A stretch of 24,534 bases of DNA. Origin: Anaerolineae bacterium. GTDB taxonomy: Bacteria; Chloroflexota; Anaerolineae; J102. Where the stretch lies: positions 1 to 24,534 of the forward strand of contig JALXAF010000141.1 of assembly GCA_026992375.1 (NCBI GenBank), given 5' to 3'. Under the pieces are notes generated by a model. It was not told where the DNA came from and ran no database searches. It was given only the letters and a program-made list of their open reading frames with translations. Shown one piece after another: positions 14,783 to 22,669 of this stretch (within the stretch, counting starts at the first letter, position 1; every line of letters starts with the position of its first letter). The position numbers were made by a program, and so were the translations under genes.

Positions 14783-14830
14783 TAGGCGCTAATGCATTCA
14801 GATCGAGAAAAAGTTGTCGATCTTTGTAGC
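14783..14830 (+). repeat. Dispersed GATCGA hairpin repeat, copy 1
   Basis: TAGGCGCTAATGCATTC followed by an AGATCGA/TCGATCT stem around GAAAAAGTTG matches 20674-20722 over about 48 bases. Next comes GGCGGATGAACGCC, similar to the REP units at 20731 onward. From here to 15053 no gene is evident. Confidence 0.7.
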
Positions 14831-15053
14831 GGGTGGCGGATGAACGCCTCGCCGCCAGAAGGTCCGCCACTGGCGACCTGCAAACCCACATTGCCTTCGT
14901 TCTCTCGGGCCTTCGCATCAAGACGTTTTCGAGGCCAAATCCTGCTATCTGAGCAGTTGTTTCGATTTGTATTGTAATGAAATCGCTATTGAGTGCATCC
15001 AAGTATGCAAGCCATCCTTGAATCCTTCATACCCAGAGAGGAGTTATCGACTG

Positions 15054-15485
15054 ATGACAAAAAAAGTAACCTTGCGCTGGACCAAAGACCGTGAATTCAT
15101 CGCCTACGACAATGACGAAGGTGGCGCGGTGGGCGTCACTGGCCCGAACCCGTCCGGCAAATCCATGGGCGCCAGCCATCTGCTGCTGGCCGCGCTGGGA
15201 GGTTGCATGGGAACGACAATCATCGCGGTCATGCACAAGAAACGCCTGAACATCGAGTTTTTCGAGATCGAGGTCACGGGCGAACATATCGACGAATGGC
15301 CCATGACCTTCACCCACTATCACCTTGTTTATCGCATCAAAGGCGAAGGCGTAACAGACAAAATCATGGAGACAGCCATTTATCTGGCCCACGAACGCTA
15401 TTGCACCGTCTCCAGCTCCACTTCGGGCGAGAAAAGCTACGAGTATGAGATATTGCCCGTCGATGCACCTGTAGCCGTCGCCTAA
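15054..15485 (+). CDS. OsmC family protein
   Basis: The 143-residue product has the OsmC/Ohr fold signature: SHLLLAALGGCMG with C51 and HERYCTVSSS with C117, the two cysteines that form the redox centre in peroxidase members. Organic hydroperoxide reduction is the likely role, but many OsmC-like proteins are untested and some lack peroxidase activity. ATG 15054 is chosen over an upstream in-frame start (14967) because AGGAG at 15039-15043 lies ten bases before it and the extra residues are not family-like. It is monocistronic, ending before a good terminator. Confidence 0.9.
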   Translation: MTKKVTLRWTKDREFIAYDNDEGGAVGVTGPNPSGKSMGASHLLLAALGGCMGTTIIAVMHKKRLNIEFFEIEVTGEHIDEWPMTFTHYHLVYRIKGEGVTDKIMETAIYLAHERYCTVSSSTSGEKSYEYEILPVDAPVAVA

Positions 15486-15560
15486 ACTGCGCTTCGGCCG
15501 AAGCGAAAACTTTCGGCGAATTGATACAGATTTTCCAAACGCACGCTGCAACGTCTTCGA

Positions 15561-15591
15561 GACCGGCCTCCCTCCAGAGGCTGGTCTTTTT
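15561..15591 (+). terminator. Intrinsic terminator of the OsmC family gene
   Basis: A 10-bp stem (15561-15570 with 15577-15586, one G-T pair) and a 6-base loop are followed by TTTTT. Confidence 0.85.
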
Positions 15592-15713
15592 ATTAGGGTG
15601 TCCAGAATGAGTTGGGCGGCGTCCTATTCCGATTGAAGAAGTTGCAACGCAGCCAGCGCACTGGGGGTAAAGTTTCCTGGTCGAAAACAGATTCTGCGTC
15701 ATCTGCGTTCTAT

Positions 15714-16142
15714 TTACGTATCGTCGGCGGCTGCCTCCGCCGCTTGCTCGGGCCCGGCTTCCGGCTCAGGCTCAAAGGGGTTTTCGGGCGTTTCTTCGCC
15801 GAGCATGATCAATTCGCCGTGCATGTACGCACCTTCATCCAGCAAAAATGACCCGACGCGAATGGCTCCCCACATGCGCCCGCCCTCCAGCAGCTCGACG
15901 CGTTGGGCCGTGAGGTCGCCTTTGTATGCGCCCGAGACGGAGACAGTTTTGGCCTGGATATCGGCCAGCACCCGGGCGTTGGGGCCGATGATGACGTTGC
16001 CCAGGGTCTCGATGCGTCCGTTTTCCATGACGCCATCGATGCGCACCGACGCTTCGCAGCGGATTTCACCGCTGATGACGGCGCTTTCGCCAATGATGAC
16101 ATCGATGCGATCGGGCTCGGGACGTTGATCTCGTTTGAACAT
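15714..16142 (-). CDS. Bactofilin (polymer-forming cytoskeletal protein)
   Basis: The 142-residue protein has the DUF583/bactofilin domain at about residues 13-110, a series of short beta repeats containing regularly spaced Gly and Val or Ile (VIIGESAVISGEIRCEASVR, then GNVIIGPNARVLADI). Bactofilins polymerise without nucleotide and act as scaffolds for cell shape, wall enzymes or division. The C-terminal 30 residues are acidic and Ala/Pro-rich, probably disordered. GGAG six bases before ATG supports the start. It starts 38 bases after the prs stop on the same strand and is likely cotranscribed with it. Confidence 0.92.
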   Translation of the reverse strand: MFKRDQRPEPDRIDVIIGESAVISGEIRCEASVRIDGVMENGRIETLGNVIIGPNARVLADIQAKTVSVSGAYKGDLTAQRVELLEGGRMWGAIRVGSFLLDEGAYMHGELIMLGEETPENPFEPEPEAGPEQAAEAAADDT

Positions 16143-16180
16143 GGGAATCTCCAGAAATGCAAAGCATCACGCCAAAAGGC

Positions 16181-17140
16181 TCATCCCTGATGCTTCATCA
16201 ACGGCGACATGGATTCGCCGCTATGGATGCGGAAGATGGCATCGGCCAACATGGGGGCGATGGAAAGCACTTCCAGCTTGGGATGCTGTTTTTCTTTTGG
16301 CACGTGGATGGTGTTGGTGACGATGAGTTTCTTGATGTAATCGGCTTCACCCAGCCGCTCCAGCGCGCTGGGCAGCAACACGGGATGTGTGATGGTCATA
16401 ATGACTTCGGGCCGGGCGCCCGCATCCACCAGGCTCTTCACCTGGGTGAGCACGCTGCCTCCGGCGATGAGATCGTCGAAGACGATGGGCGTTTTCCCTT
16501 CGATGTCGCCTACGATGGCGGTAGTTTCGGTGCTGGTGAAGCTGATGCGACGTTTGTGCATCAGCACCAGCGGCAAATCCAACAGACGTGCGAAACGGCC
16601 AGCCAGCTTGGCCCGCCCCACATCAGGAGCCACCACCACCGGATCGATCAAATCCTGCTTTTGGAGATGAGCGGCGAATAGCATCATGGCCGAAAGCGGA
16701 TCAACCGGAATGTTGAAGAACCCCTGGGTGGCTTCGGCGTGGATGTCCACATAGATGACGCGAGATGCGCCCACATTTTCCAACATGTTGGCCACGACCC
16801 GAGCGCTGATGGCTTCCCGCCCGCGGGCCATACGCTCCTGGCGGGCATAGGGATAGTAGGGAACCACGACATTGATGCTGTGCGCCGAGGCCCGCCGAAA
16901 CGCATCGATGTACAGAATCAGCTCCATGAGGTTGTCGTTGACAGGCATGGAACAGGGCTGGATGATGAAAACATCGTCATCCCGCACCAGTTCATCAATG
17001 AGTATATGGATTTCGGAATCGGGCAGACGACGGGCGATGCTGCGTCCCAGGGGACGGTTAAGGAGGTTTGCGACTTCTTCAGCCAAAACGGGATTGGCGT
17101 TGCCGCTGAAAATGCGCAAGGTATGAAGATTCCGGGACAT
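16181..17140 (-). CDS. prs: Ribose-phosphate pyrophosphokinase (PRPP synthetase), divergent
   Basis: It makes PRPP from ribose 5-phosphate and ATP, supplying histidine, purine and pyrimidine synthesis. RIFSGNANPVLAEEVA at the start, DSEIHI, VVPYYPYARQERM and YVDIHAEATQGFF are class I features. The usual PRPP loop (DDIIDTAGT in the standard enzyme) reads FDDLIAGGSVL here, and the flavin-like VSPDxGG segment reads VAPDVGRAK, so this is a divergent branch. ATG 17140 (319 residues) is chosen: the frame extends to a GTG at 17176, but that lies at the start site of the promoter 17182-17210. Confidence 0.9.
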   Translation of the reverse strand: MSRNLHTLRIFSGNANPVLAEEVANLLNRPLGRSIARRLPDSEIHILIDELVRDDDVFIIQPCSMPVNDNLMELILYIDAFRRASAHSINVVVPYYPYARQERMARGREAISARVVANMLENVGASRVIYVDIHAEATQGFFNIPVDPLSAMMLFAAHLQKQDLIDPVVVAPDVGRAKLAGRFARLLDLPLVLMHKRRISFTSTETTAIVGDIEGKTPIVFDDLIAGGSVLTQVKSLVDAGARPEVIMTITHPVLLPSALERLGEADYIKKLIVTNTIHVPKEKQHPKLEVLSIAPMLADAIFRIHSGESMSPLMKHQG

Positions 17141-17181
17141 GAGAGCGAAGCCAAGGAGTGAAATCGGCGGTTTCACTCTCT

Positions 17182-17210
17182 ATTATACGGGCCAGGGAGC
17201 GGTATCCCAA
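17182..17210 (-). promoter_or_regulatory. Promoter of prs
   Basis: On the minus strand TTGGGA (17210-17205), a 17-base spacer and a perfect TATAAT (17187-17182) give a start site near 17175 and a leader of about 35 bases to ATG 17140. It lies between the kinase stop and prs, so prs can be expressed independently. Confidence 0.65.
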
Positions 17211-17260
17211 TTCCCAGAGCCCCCTTTTCGTAACTGGCGCTCTATGCCACGAGCATCATT

Positions 17261-19378
17261 TCATAGCGCATGACTGCTGGTCGGCATCTGTAAAACGCCC
17301 CGGGTGTAGCGCCCTGGCATACTCTCCAGCGCCAGCGATCCCCCGGCGACGGCCATCAATGCGCCGTGCAGACTCAAGCCCCGCCCCTGTTCGCCCGCGG
17401 CCATCACGCCCCTGCCGTTATCCTCCACCGAAAGCTGCACCGTCCCCTCGCCCAACCACGCCCGAAGGGTCACCCGTCGGCTCCCACCGTTGTCTCCTAC
17501 AAAAGCATGTTTGGCAGCGTTGCGCACCAATTCGCGAGCGGCGTAATAGATGGCCTCCTGGGCGGGAGGAGGGAGCGCATCCAGAGCCTGGGCCGCGTCG
17601 TCATCGATGCGCCAGATGATGTCATCGAAACTGCGGGCGAATTCATTTTCCACAGTGCGACGCAATGCGGGAATGAGGCCCAGCCGCGCGATGTCGGGCG
17701 CGACGATAGCGGGCAACTCGCGCAGCAGCCTCGATACATCCTGATGCGCCCGAGAAAGCTGCGCCATGACGGCCTCCTCGTCTTCGCCCGCGGCCAGGGC
17801 CAGCATGGCGGTGTGAATCTGAGGCAGCACCTCGTCATGCAGGACGCGACGGGTACGCTGATCCAATAGCTGGGTGGCGGCCATGCGCTCCCGCTGCAGA
17901 GTCATCAACTTCTGCGAAAGGGCCAGGCTAGCCTCAGCGTCGATGAGGCGCTCGCCCATAGCCCGGACGATCTCGATCTCCTCCCGGGCGTAAAGACTGC
18001 CATCCCGCCGCGGCCCCACCAGCATGACGCCGATGCGCCCCCGCTCGCTCCACAGAGGAATGGCCCAGGCGCAGCTGTTGTAGCGGGCAGGATCGATGGC
18101 GACGATCAAAGCGTCTCCGGTCGTACGCTGGAGCAGCTCCGCGGTGTCGGGGATGGCGGTCTCTGGCGGATAGCGGCGCGGCTGCACAAAGGGAGCCAGA
18201 GGCCCGATGGGAATGAGGTAGGCCGCGGTCGTGTCCAGCAGATCGCGGCACAGAGCCAGGAAGGGATCGGGCGCATCCGCACTGCGATTGGCGGTGAGAG
18301 AATCGTACCAGCGTTGACTGGAGACGAATGGCCGCAGTTGCTGCATACTGCGATCCCACTCGGCGAAGATGCGCCAGCCAGACAAGGCCGCGAACGCGGC
18401 GATGATCAGCGCGGCAAGAAGCGCCACATAGATGGACGGGCGATCCAGCGCCAGCAATCCCCCCACCACCAGACTGAAGCCTCCGGCCAGCACGATGGCC
18501 CGACGCCATTGGCTGGCCAGGCCGCGGCGAGGCAGCGCCTTGCCTGTGAAGAGTTCATAGGCGGCCATCGCCTGCCCCAGCATGAGAATCACGCCCGCTA
18601 TCAGCGCCTCGGCAGTGAGATCAAGCAGACCAATGGCGTTCAGGGTCTCCTGGGTGAAAACATAGACGCCGCTGCCGGCCCGGGTGCGGGGAACCATCCA
18701 CAGCACCACCACGGCCACCACCACGGCCACCAGCAACAACAAGGCGGATGCAGCCATCAACCAGGGCCGGGCTCGACGCCGGGCCTCGTCTCCCATCATC
18801 CGGCGGCTGGGCTCGGGATGGCGCACCGCGTCCAACGAGAGCGCCATGCACAACAGCACGTAAATGGGAAAGGCCGCAGTGGCCAAAGGAATGCCGAAGA
18901 TCGGATAGCGCAGCAACTCCCGCTCGGGCCAGATAACGGGCGTCAGGCGCTGGAGGCCGGGCAGGTGAGGGATGCCCATCAGCGCCAGAGCGGCCAACGC
19001 GGCGACGACGATCCCCATCATCAGCCATAGCCAGCGCCGGTGTCGTCGTCGCAGCGCGGAGTCTGGAGTGTCCCAGTAGCCCGCGTGCCAGAGGATGACC
19101 AGATACCAGGCCGCGGGCAGCAGCACCACCGGAGCCAGGCCCATGACAAACCAGGGGATGGTGGCGGGCGTCAGATAGAGGTTGCCGTTTTTCATCAGCA
19201 GCGCCGAATGGCTGACGAAAAAGGCCGCGCCTAGCAAAAACCCGCCCGAGGCCAGCAACACGCCCGGCGAGCGCTGATCCGCGTTGAGCCACACCGTCAG
19301 GCTCAGCCACAACAGCAGAATGGCGTTGAACAGAGAGAGGGCGATGAGCGCCCAATTGAGAAGAAGGCTGGAAGTCAT
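17261..19378 (-). CDS. Membrane sensor histidine kinase (NarL/DesK-type, HisKA_3)
   Basis: The 705-residue protein has eight or nine membrane helices in residues 1-340, then a GAF-like region (about 360-490) and a HisKA_3 dimerisation helix RRVLHDEVLPQ with phospho-acceptor H514. A HATPase domain follows with N-box RNAAKHAF (N620) and the glycine motif VEDNGRGV. HDEV is the NarL-family H-box form. The signal is unknown; the many helices suggest an integral membrane signal. The likely partner is the response regulator transcribed just upstream (19677-20426); the 298-base gap contains a repeat, unusual for a tightly coupled pair. Confidence 0.88.
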   Translation of the reverse strand: MTSSLLLNWALIALSLFNAILLLWLSLTVWLNADQRSPGVLLASGGFLLGAAFFVSHSALLMKNGNLYLTPATIPWFVMGLAPVVLLPAAWYLVILWHAGYWDTPDSALRRRHRRWLWLMMGIVVAALAALALMGIPHLPGLQRLTPVIWPERELLRYPIFGIPLATAAFPIYVLLCMALSLDAVRHPEPSRRMMGDEARRRARPWLMAASALLLLVAVVVAVVVLWMVPRTRAGSGVYVFTQETLNAIGLLDLTAEALIAGVILMLGQAMAAYELFTGKALPRRGLASQWRRAIVLAGGFSLVVGGLLALDRPSIYVALLAALIIAAFAALSGWRIFAEWDRSMQQLRPFVSSQRWYDSLTANRSADAPDPFLALCRDLLDTTAAYLIPIGPLAPFVQPRRYPPETAIPDTAELLQRTTGDALIVAIDPARYNSCAWAIPLWSERGRIGVMLVGPRRDGSLYAREEIEIVRAMGERLIDAEASLALSQKLMTLQRERMAATQLLDQRTRRVLHDEVLPQIHTAMLALAAGEDEEAVMAQLSRAHQDVSRLLRELPAIVAPDIARLGLIPALRRTVENEFARSFDDIIWRIDDDAAQALDALPPPAQEAIYYAARELVRNAAKHAFVGDNGGSRRVTLRAWLGEGTVQLSVEDNGRGVMAAGEQGRGLSLHGALMAVAGGSLALESMPGRYTRGVLQMPTSSHAL

Positions 19379-19461
19379 GCGCTAATGAGGATTGGGCAGT
19401 AACTTTAGGCCGCAACGAGAAAACGCCTGCCGAAGCAGCGTCGGCCTTTTATGCTGCCCTA

Positions 19462-19575
19462 CGTCATGCGTAAAACATCAAACATCAGGCGGGTTGTCAC
19501 CAGAGAAGCGTCCTGCAATGAGCCAAGACATCATTACACAGGATGACGTCTGACGCTTGACGTTTGACACGCCTT
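19462..19575. repeat. Heptad-periodic palindromic repeat between regulator and kinase (copy C)
   Basis: ACGTCATGCG, then ATGAGCCAAGAC, TTACA and GGATGACG are shared in the same order with 24051-24140. The right part is a run of 7-bp units (TGACGTC, TGACGCT, TGACGTT). The remaining bases of the kinase-regulator gap show no gene. Confidence 0.75.
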
Positions 19576-19654
19576 GTCAGACGTTGACCGCATGAAATTG
19601 TAAAAATGCAGGAAGGCCGATCTGAACCATGCCCATTTGGCAAGTGATTTTCAT

Positions 19655-19678
19655 CGACGCGGGCGGGCCCGCCGCGTC
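19655..19678 (-). terminator. Strong GC hairpin at the response regulator stop codon
   Basis: GACGCG and CGCGTC arms enclose the 12-bp palindrome GGCGGGCCCGCC (19662-19673). The structure overlaps the stop codon. No T-run follows on the minus strand, so termination would be atypical or partial. Confidence 0.35.
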
Positions 19679-20426
19679 ATGGTCGCCACAACTCCCACTC
19701 ATCCTGCTGATTCAGCACATAGGCGTCGCCCTTCTCGTCCCAATGGATGAGCACGCCCAGGCGGGCGATGAGAGCCGCCCGGGTGCGGGCCACCTTCTCA
19801 TCGGTGTTGGAGCGCTTGAGATCCCAGGCATTGTAGATCTGCCCGTTCACCCGGCTGATGGTGCGCTTGTCGCGAAAGCCCAGCCGGGCCGCGATCTGTT
19901 CATTGGTCAGGCCCAGAGCCAACATGCGGGCCACCTGCTGCTCGTTGGGCTCCAGCAGCGCCATGGGATCGTTGGCGTCCTTGCGCTGCACCTCTTGCAC
20001 GCGATCTGCGATGTCGGGATCGATGAAACTGCGCCCGCCCACCACGTCTCTGAACAGCGGCGCCAGCATATCGGGCAGCAGATAATTGGATTTGCGCACG
20101 TATGCGAAATGGGTGAGGATGCCCGAACGCCGGAACTGGCGATAATAGTCGTCATCATCCTGGATGGAGTAGAAGACCACGGGCATCCGGGGAAACTCCC
20201 GGCGAATGGCGACAGCGGCCTCGATGCCGTTCATCACGCCCGCAAGCTGAACGTCCATGAGGACGGCGTCGGGCGGCTGGCGCAGGCACAGCTCCAAGGC
20301 CTCTTCGCCGCTTTCGCACGAAGCGATAACCTGCACCTGGCCGGTGGCGTCAAGGCCGCGGCGCAGGGCCGGACGCAGACGCGGATTGTCTTCCACGAGA
20401 AGGATTCGCAAGGGTTGAGGGGACAT
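19677..20426 (-). CDS. Response regulator, receiver plus LuxR-like helix-turn-helix
   Basis: Residues 6-130 form a receiver domain: LLVEDN (E12, D13), phospho-acceptor D58 in LMDVQLAG, S87 and K112. The C-terminal part (about 160-215) contains NEQQVARMLALGLTNEQIAARLG, typical of LuxR/NarL-type DNA binding, followed by a roughly 35-residue tail. The DNA targets are unknown. ATG 20426 (249 residues) is chosen: the frame continues upstream to 20627 without family similarity, and a promoter's -10 ends six bases before 20426. It most likely pairs with the kinase at 17261-19378, downstream on the same strand. Confidence 0.88.
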   Translation of the reverse strand: MSPQPLRILLVEDNPRLRPALRRGLDATGQVQVIASCESGEEALELCLRQPPDAVLMDVQLAGVMNGIEAAVAIRREFPRMPVVFYSIQDDDDYYRQFRRSGILTHFAYVRKSNYLLPDMLAPLFRDVVGGRSFIDPDIADRVQEVQRKDANDPMALLEPNEQQVARMLALGLTNEQIAARLGFRDKRTISRVNGQIYNAWDLKRSNTDEKVARTRAALIARLGVLIHWDEKGDAYVLNQQDEWELWRP

Positions 20427-20432
20427 GGCTTC

Positions 20433-20461
20433 ATTGTGCTTCAACGTGAAAGTTTCGTCAA
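20433..20461 (-). promoter_or_regulatory. Promoter of the response regulator, leaderless arrangement
   Basis: On the minus strand TTGACG (20461-20456), a 17-base spacer and CACAAT (20438-20433) are followed by six bases and ATG 20426, the same geometry as the promoter at 7015-7043. Confidence 0.5.
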
Positions 20462-20538
20462 GCACCTGAGTGCGCGGAATCGGGCATTCAGACCGTTGAA
20501 ACCTGACGAGAAAAGACGTAGGCTGGGATCGAACGAGC

Positions 20539-20571
20539 GCCGGGGCGGAGAAACCGCCTCTGCGCCCCGGC
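20539..20571. other. GC-rich hairpin upstream of the response regulator
   Basis: GCCGGGGCG (20539-20547) and CGCCCCGGC (20563-20571) form a 9-bp perfect stem around 15 bases. There is no T-run on either side. No gene is seen in 20462-20613. Confidence 0.5.
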
Positions 20572-20613
20572 AACCCCCTTGGACGCGTTCTTTCTTGGTA
20601 AAGAAGCCAGACG

Positions 20614-20935
20614 TTTGTATATGTCATTCTGAGGGAGCGTAGCGACCGAAGAATCTCGGCGCCTGCAAAGGAGTAGGCGCTTAGCGCATCGAGATCGAGA
20701 AAAAAGTCTCGATCTTCGTGACCAACCGCCGCCCGGCGATGAAGTCGCCGGGCTACAAAACAGCGCCGGATAAATCCGGCTAGCCCCGAAGGGGCGCTGT
20801 TTCTAGCCGGGGGACTTTATCCCCCGGCGGGGGCGGCAGACGTCTTGCTATATGCTGCCAAAAAGGTCTCATCTTCCGAGCGCAGTCTCGGAAGATGCCT
20901 AGATTCTTCGCTTCGCTCAGAATGACACATACAAG
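20614..20935. repeat. 322-bp non-coding element with terminal inverted repeats and five hairpins
   Basis: Left arm 20614-20656 (starting TTTGTATATGTCATTCTGAG, ending CGAAGAATCT) matches the complement of right arm 20901-20935 with a few changes. Between them are five perfect hairpins: 20692-20715 (9-bp stem), 20731-20753 (9 bp), 20765-20780 (7 bp), 20806-20828 (9 bp) and 20870-20897 (11 bp). A further pair, AAACAGCGCC (20758-20767) and GGCGCTGTTT (20793-20802), can form an alternative larger stem. There is no transposase or other gene; it resembles a MITE or a nested set of REP-type repeats. CATTCTGAG...GAAGAATCT sequences are known as dispersed repeats in many genomes. Confidence 0.85.
20674..20722 (+). 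repeat. Dispersed GATCGA hairpin repeat, copy 2
   Basis: This part of the 322-bp element matches 14783-14830. AGATCGAGA and TCTCGATCT pair around AAAAAG; the two extra pairs absent from copy 1 keep the stem perfect. Confidence 0.7.
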
Positions 20936-21008
20936 CATGGCGCTTCTATCAACTCATTTAGAACGCACCCACATCCTCCCATCACCAACGTTCAGGAGCT
21001 GCTACACC

Positions 21009-22547
21009 ATGACCATCCGCCATCCCTTGCGTTTTCTGGCTCTCGCTGTGGGCCTTGGCTGGGCCTACGATCTGCTCTTTTGGGGCAAATCGCCCGGCGT
21101 CTCAGTGCTGCTCTACGCGCTGTTGTTGTTGATTGGTCTGTTGCTGTCGTTGCGCTGGCAACGGGTCCGCGCCATGCCCGTCAACTTGTGGATGCCCGCT
21201 CTGCTGATCCTCTTCGCCGCGCTGGCGTTCGTGCGGGCCAACGCCTTTCTCATCTTCCTCAACATCTTGGCCGTCTTATCCCTGTTCATGCTCATTATCG
21301 ACCACCTGACGCGGGATGCCGTCTGGAGGCTGCGGGTGATCGACCTGTTCTTCGATCCCATCAAAGCCTTCGTTCACACGGTGCAAGGCGGCGTCGAGAT
21401 TCTGGTGGACAGCCGCCACTTCTTCCGTGACGGCCTGGCGGGCGAACGAGGGAGACATGCGCCAGCGGTGCTGGTGGGCCTGCTCATCTCCCTGCCTATC
21501 CTGCTGATCCTCATCCCCTTGCTGATGTCCGCCGATCTGATTTTCGCGGAGATGCTGCATGACATCTTCTCCTGGGGTCGGATTCTGGAATGGAGCATCC
21601 GCATCTTCTTCATGGCGATAAACGGCTTGTTGGCGGGCGGTGCGCTGCTATATGCCGCCCAAGAGCGGACGTCTCATCATACGCTCTTCCGTTCCCCCGC
21701 CGCCGACGCCCCATCAACCTCGACCAGCATTCTCTCCCGACTGGGGATCATCGAGGCGCTGATTCCCCTCACGCTGGTGAACCTGCTATTTTTGGCCTTC
21801 GTTTTCATTCAGATATCCTATCTCTTTGGCGGCGAACGGAACATTGGTGAGCACGCTTTCAGCTACGCTGAATACGCCCGCCGCGGCTTCGCCGAACTGG
21901 TCATCGTCGCCATGTTCATCTTCGCGATCATCCTCATCCTGCATCGTCTCAGCCGCCCGGAGACGCCCGTCGAACGGCGGGCATTCAACTTATCGGCCAC
22001 CCTACTCCTGCTCCTGACCATGATCCTGCTGGTTTCCGCCTTCAAGCGGCTGACGCTCTACGAAATGGCCTACGGCTACACCACCATGCGCATCTATCCC
22101 CATGTGTTCATGATCTGGCTGGGATTGCTGTTGGCCTGGTTTGCAGCGACGTTGTGGCTCGCGCCCGGGCGTCTGGCCATCGGCATGTTGGCCGCCTTCT
22201 TCGGCTTTGCCCTAACCCTCAATCTCCTCAATCCCGACGCGTTCATCGTGCGCCGTAACATCGCCCGCTTTTACGAACAGGGCCGCCTGAGCATCTTCCA
22301 CGCAAACGGCGGGGAGATCGACACGCGCTATTTCGATAGGCTTTCGGCCGACGCTGTGCCCGCTCTGCTGGCCGAGCTGCCTGAGATGCCCGACAATTTG
22401 CGCACGATCATAGAAGAGGGCTTACAGACGCGCTACGCGAAAATGCAGGACGACAAGCGTTTACAGCATTGGCAGTCGTGGAACGTTTCGAGATGGCGGG
22501 CGTATGGGTCGTTAGAAGCTCATTTCGAACAAGACGCCGCCCGGTAG
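21009..22547 (+). CDS. DUF4173 multi-membrane protein
   Basis: The 512-residue protein has about eleven or twelve membrane helices and a C-terminal soluble part of roughly 100 residues (from about 410). RRGFAELVIVAMF, MAYGYTTMRIYPHVFMIWLG and the ending LNPDAFIVRRNIARFYEQG with DTRYFDRLSADAVPAL are characteristic of the DUF4173/DUF4153-like family. Function is unknown. ATG 21009 is chosen because AGGAG (20994-20998) lies ten bases upstream; the longer frame from 20895 would be read from the repeat element. A second membrane protein follows 122 bases later, so they may be cotranscribed. Confidence 0.85.
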   Translation: MTIRHPLRFLALAVGLGWAYDLLFWGKSPGVSVLLYALLLLIGLLLSLRWQRVRAMPVNLWMPALLILFAALAFVRANAFLIFLNILAVLSLFMLIIDHLTRDAVWRLRVIDLFFDPIKAFVHTVQGGVEILVDSRHFFRDGLAGERGRHAPAVLVGLLISLPILLILIPLLMSADLIFAEMLHDIFSWGRILEWSIRIFFMAINGLLAGGALLYAAQERTSHHTLFRSPAADAPSTSTSILSRLGIIEALIPLTLVNLLFLAFVFIQISYLFGGERNIGEHAFSYAEYARRGFAELVIVAMFIFAIILILHRLSRPETPVERRAFNLSATLLLLLTMILLVSAFKRLTLYEMAYGYTTMRIYPHVFMIWLGLLLAWFAATLWLAPGRLAIGMLAAFFGFALTLNLLNPDAFIVRRNIARFYEQGRLSIFHANGGEIDTRYFDRLSADAVPALLAELPEMPDNLRTIIEEGLQTRYAKMQDDKRLQHWQSWNVSRWRAYGSLEAHFEQDAAR

Positions 22548-22556
22548 CTCCAGCCA

Positions 22557-22615
22557 TTTTACGCATTACGCATCACGCCGGTTGTAGACTCGCCCAACGT
22601 GGACTCGACGATTCT
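22557..22615 (+). repeat. Dispersed repeat upstream of the DUF1361 gene (copy 2)
   Basis: TTACGCATCACGCC, TTG and CTCGCCCAACGTGG occur in the same order and spacing as at 1918-1970. The left part is built of 7-bp ACGCATT/ACGCATC units, but the long palindrome of copy 1 is absent. Confidence 0.75.
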
Positions 22616-22669
22616 CTCTTAATCAGCACCGATGCGCTGTTTTCAAATCGGTTACCTCTCATTGCAATA

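Noticed and set aside
13704..15002. A 432-codon open frame on the minus strand opposite argF
   Set aside because: It is antisense to a clear ornithine carbamoyltransferase and runs through repeat copy B; no family similarity.
19429..19449. GCCGA/TCGGC hairpin followed by CTTTT as a terminator
   Set aside because: No plus-strand gene lies upstream for it to terminate, and the stem is only 5 bp.
19564..19589. TTGACA at 19564 and TTGACC at 19584 as plus-strand promoters
   Set aside because: No -10 element at 16-18 bases and no plus-strand gene follows; both words arise from the TGACGTT heptad repeats.
20614..20935. Insertion sequence
   Set aside because: The element is too short for a transposase, and no transposase-like frame is present; a non-autonomous repeat is the most that can be claimed.
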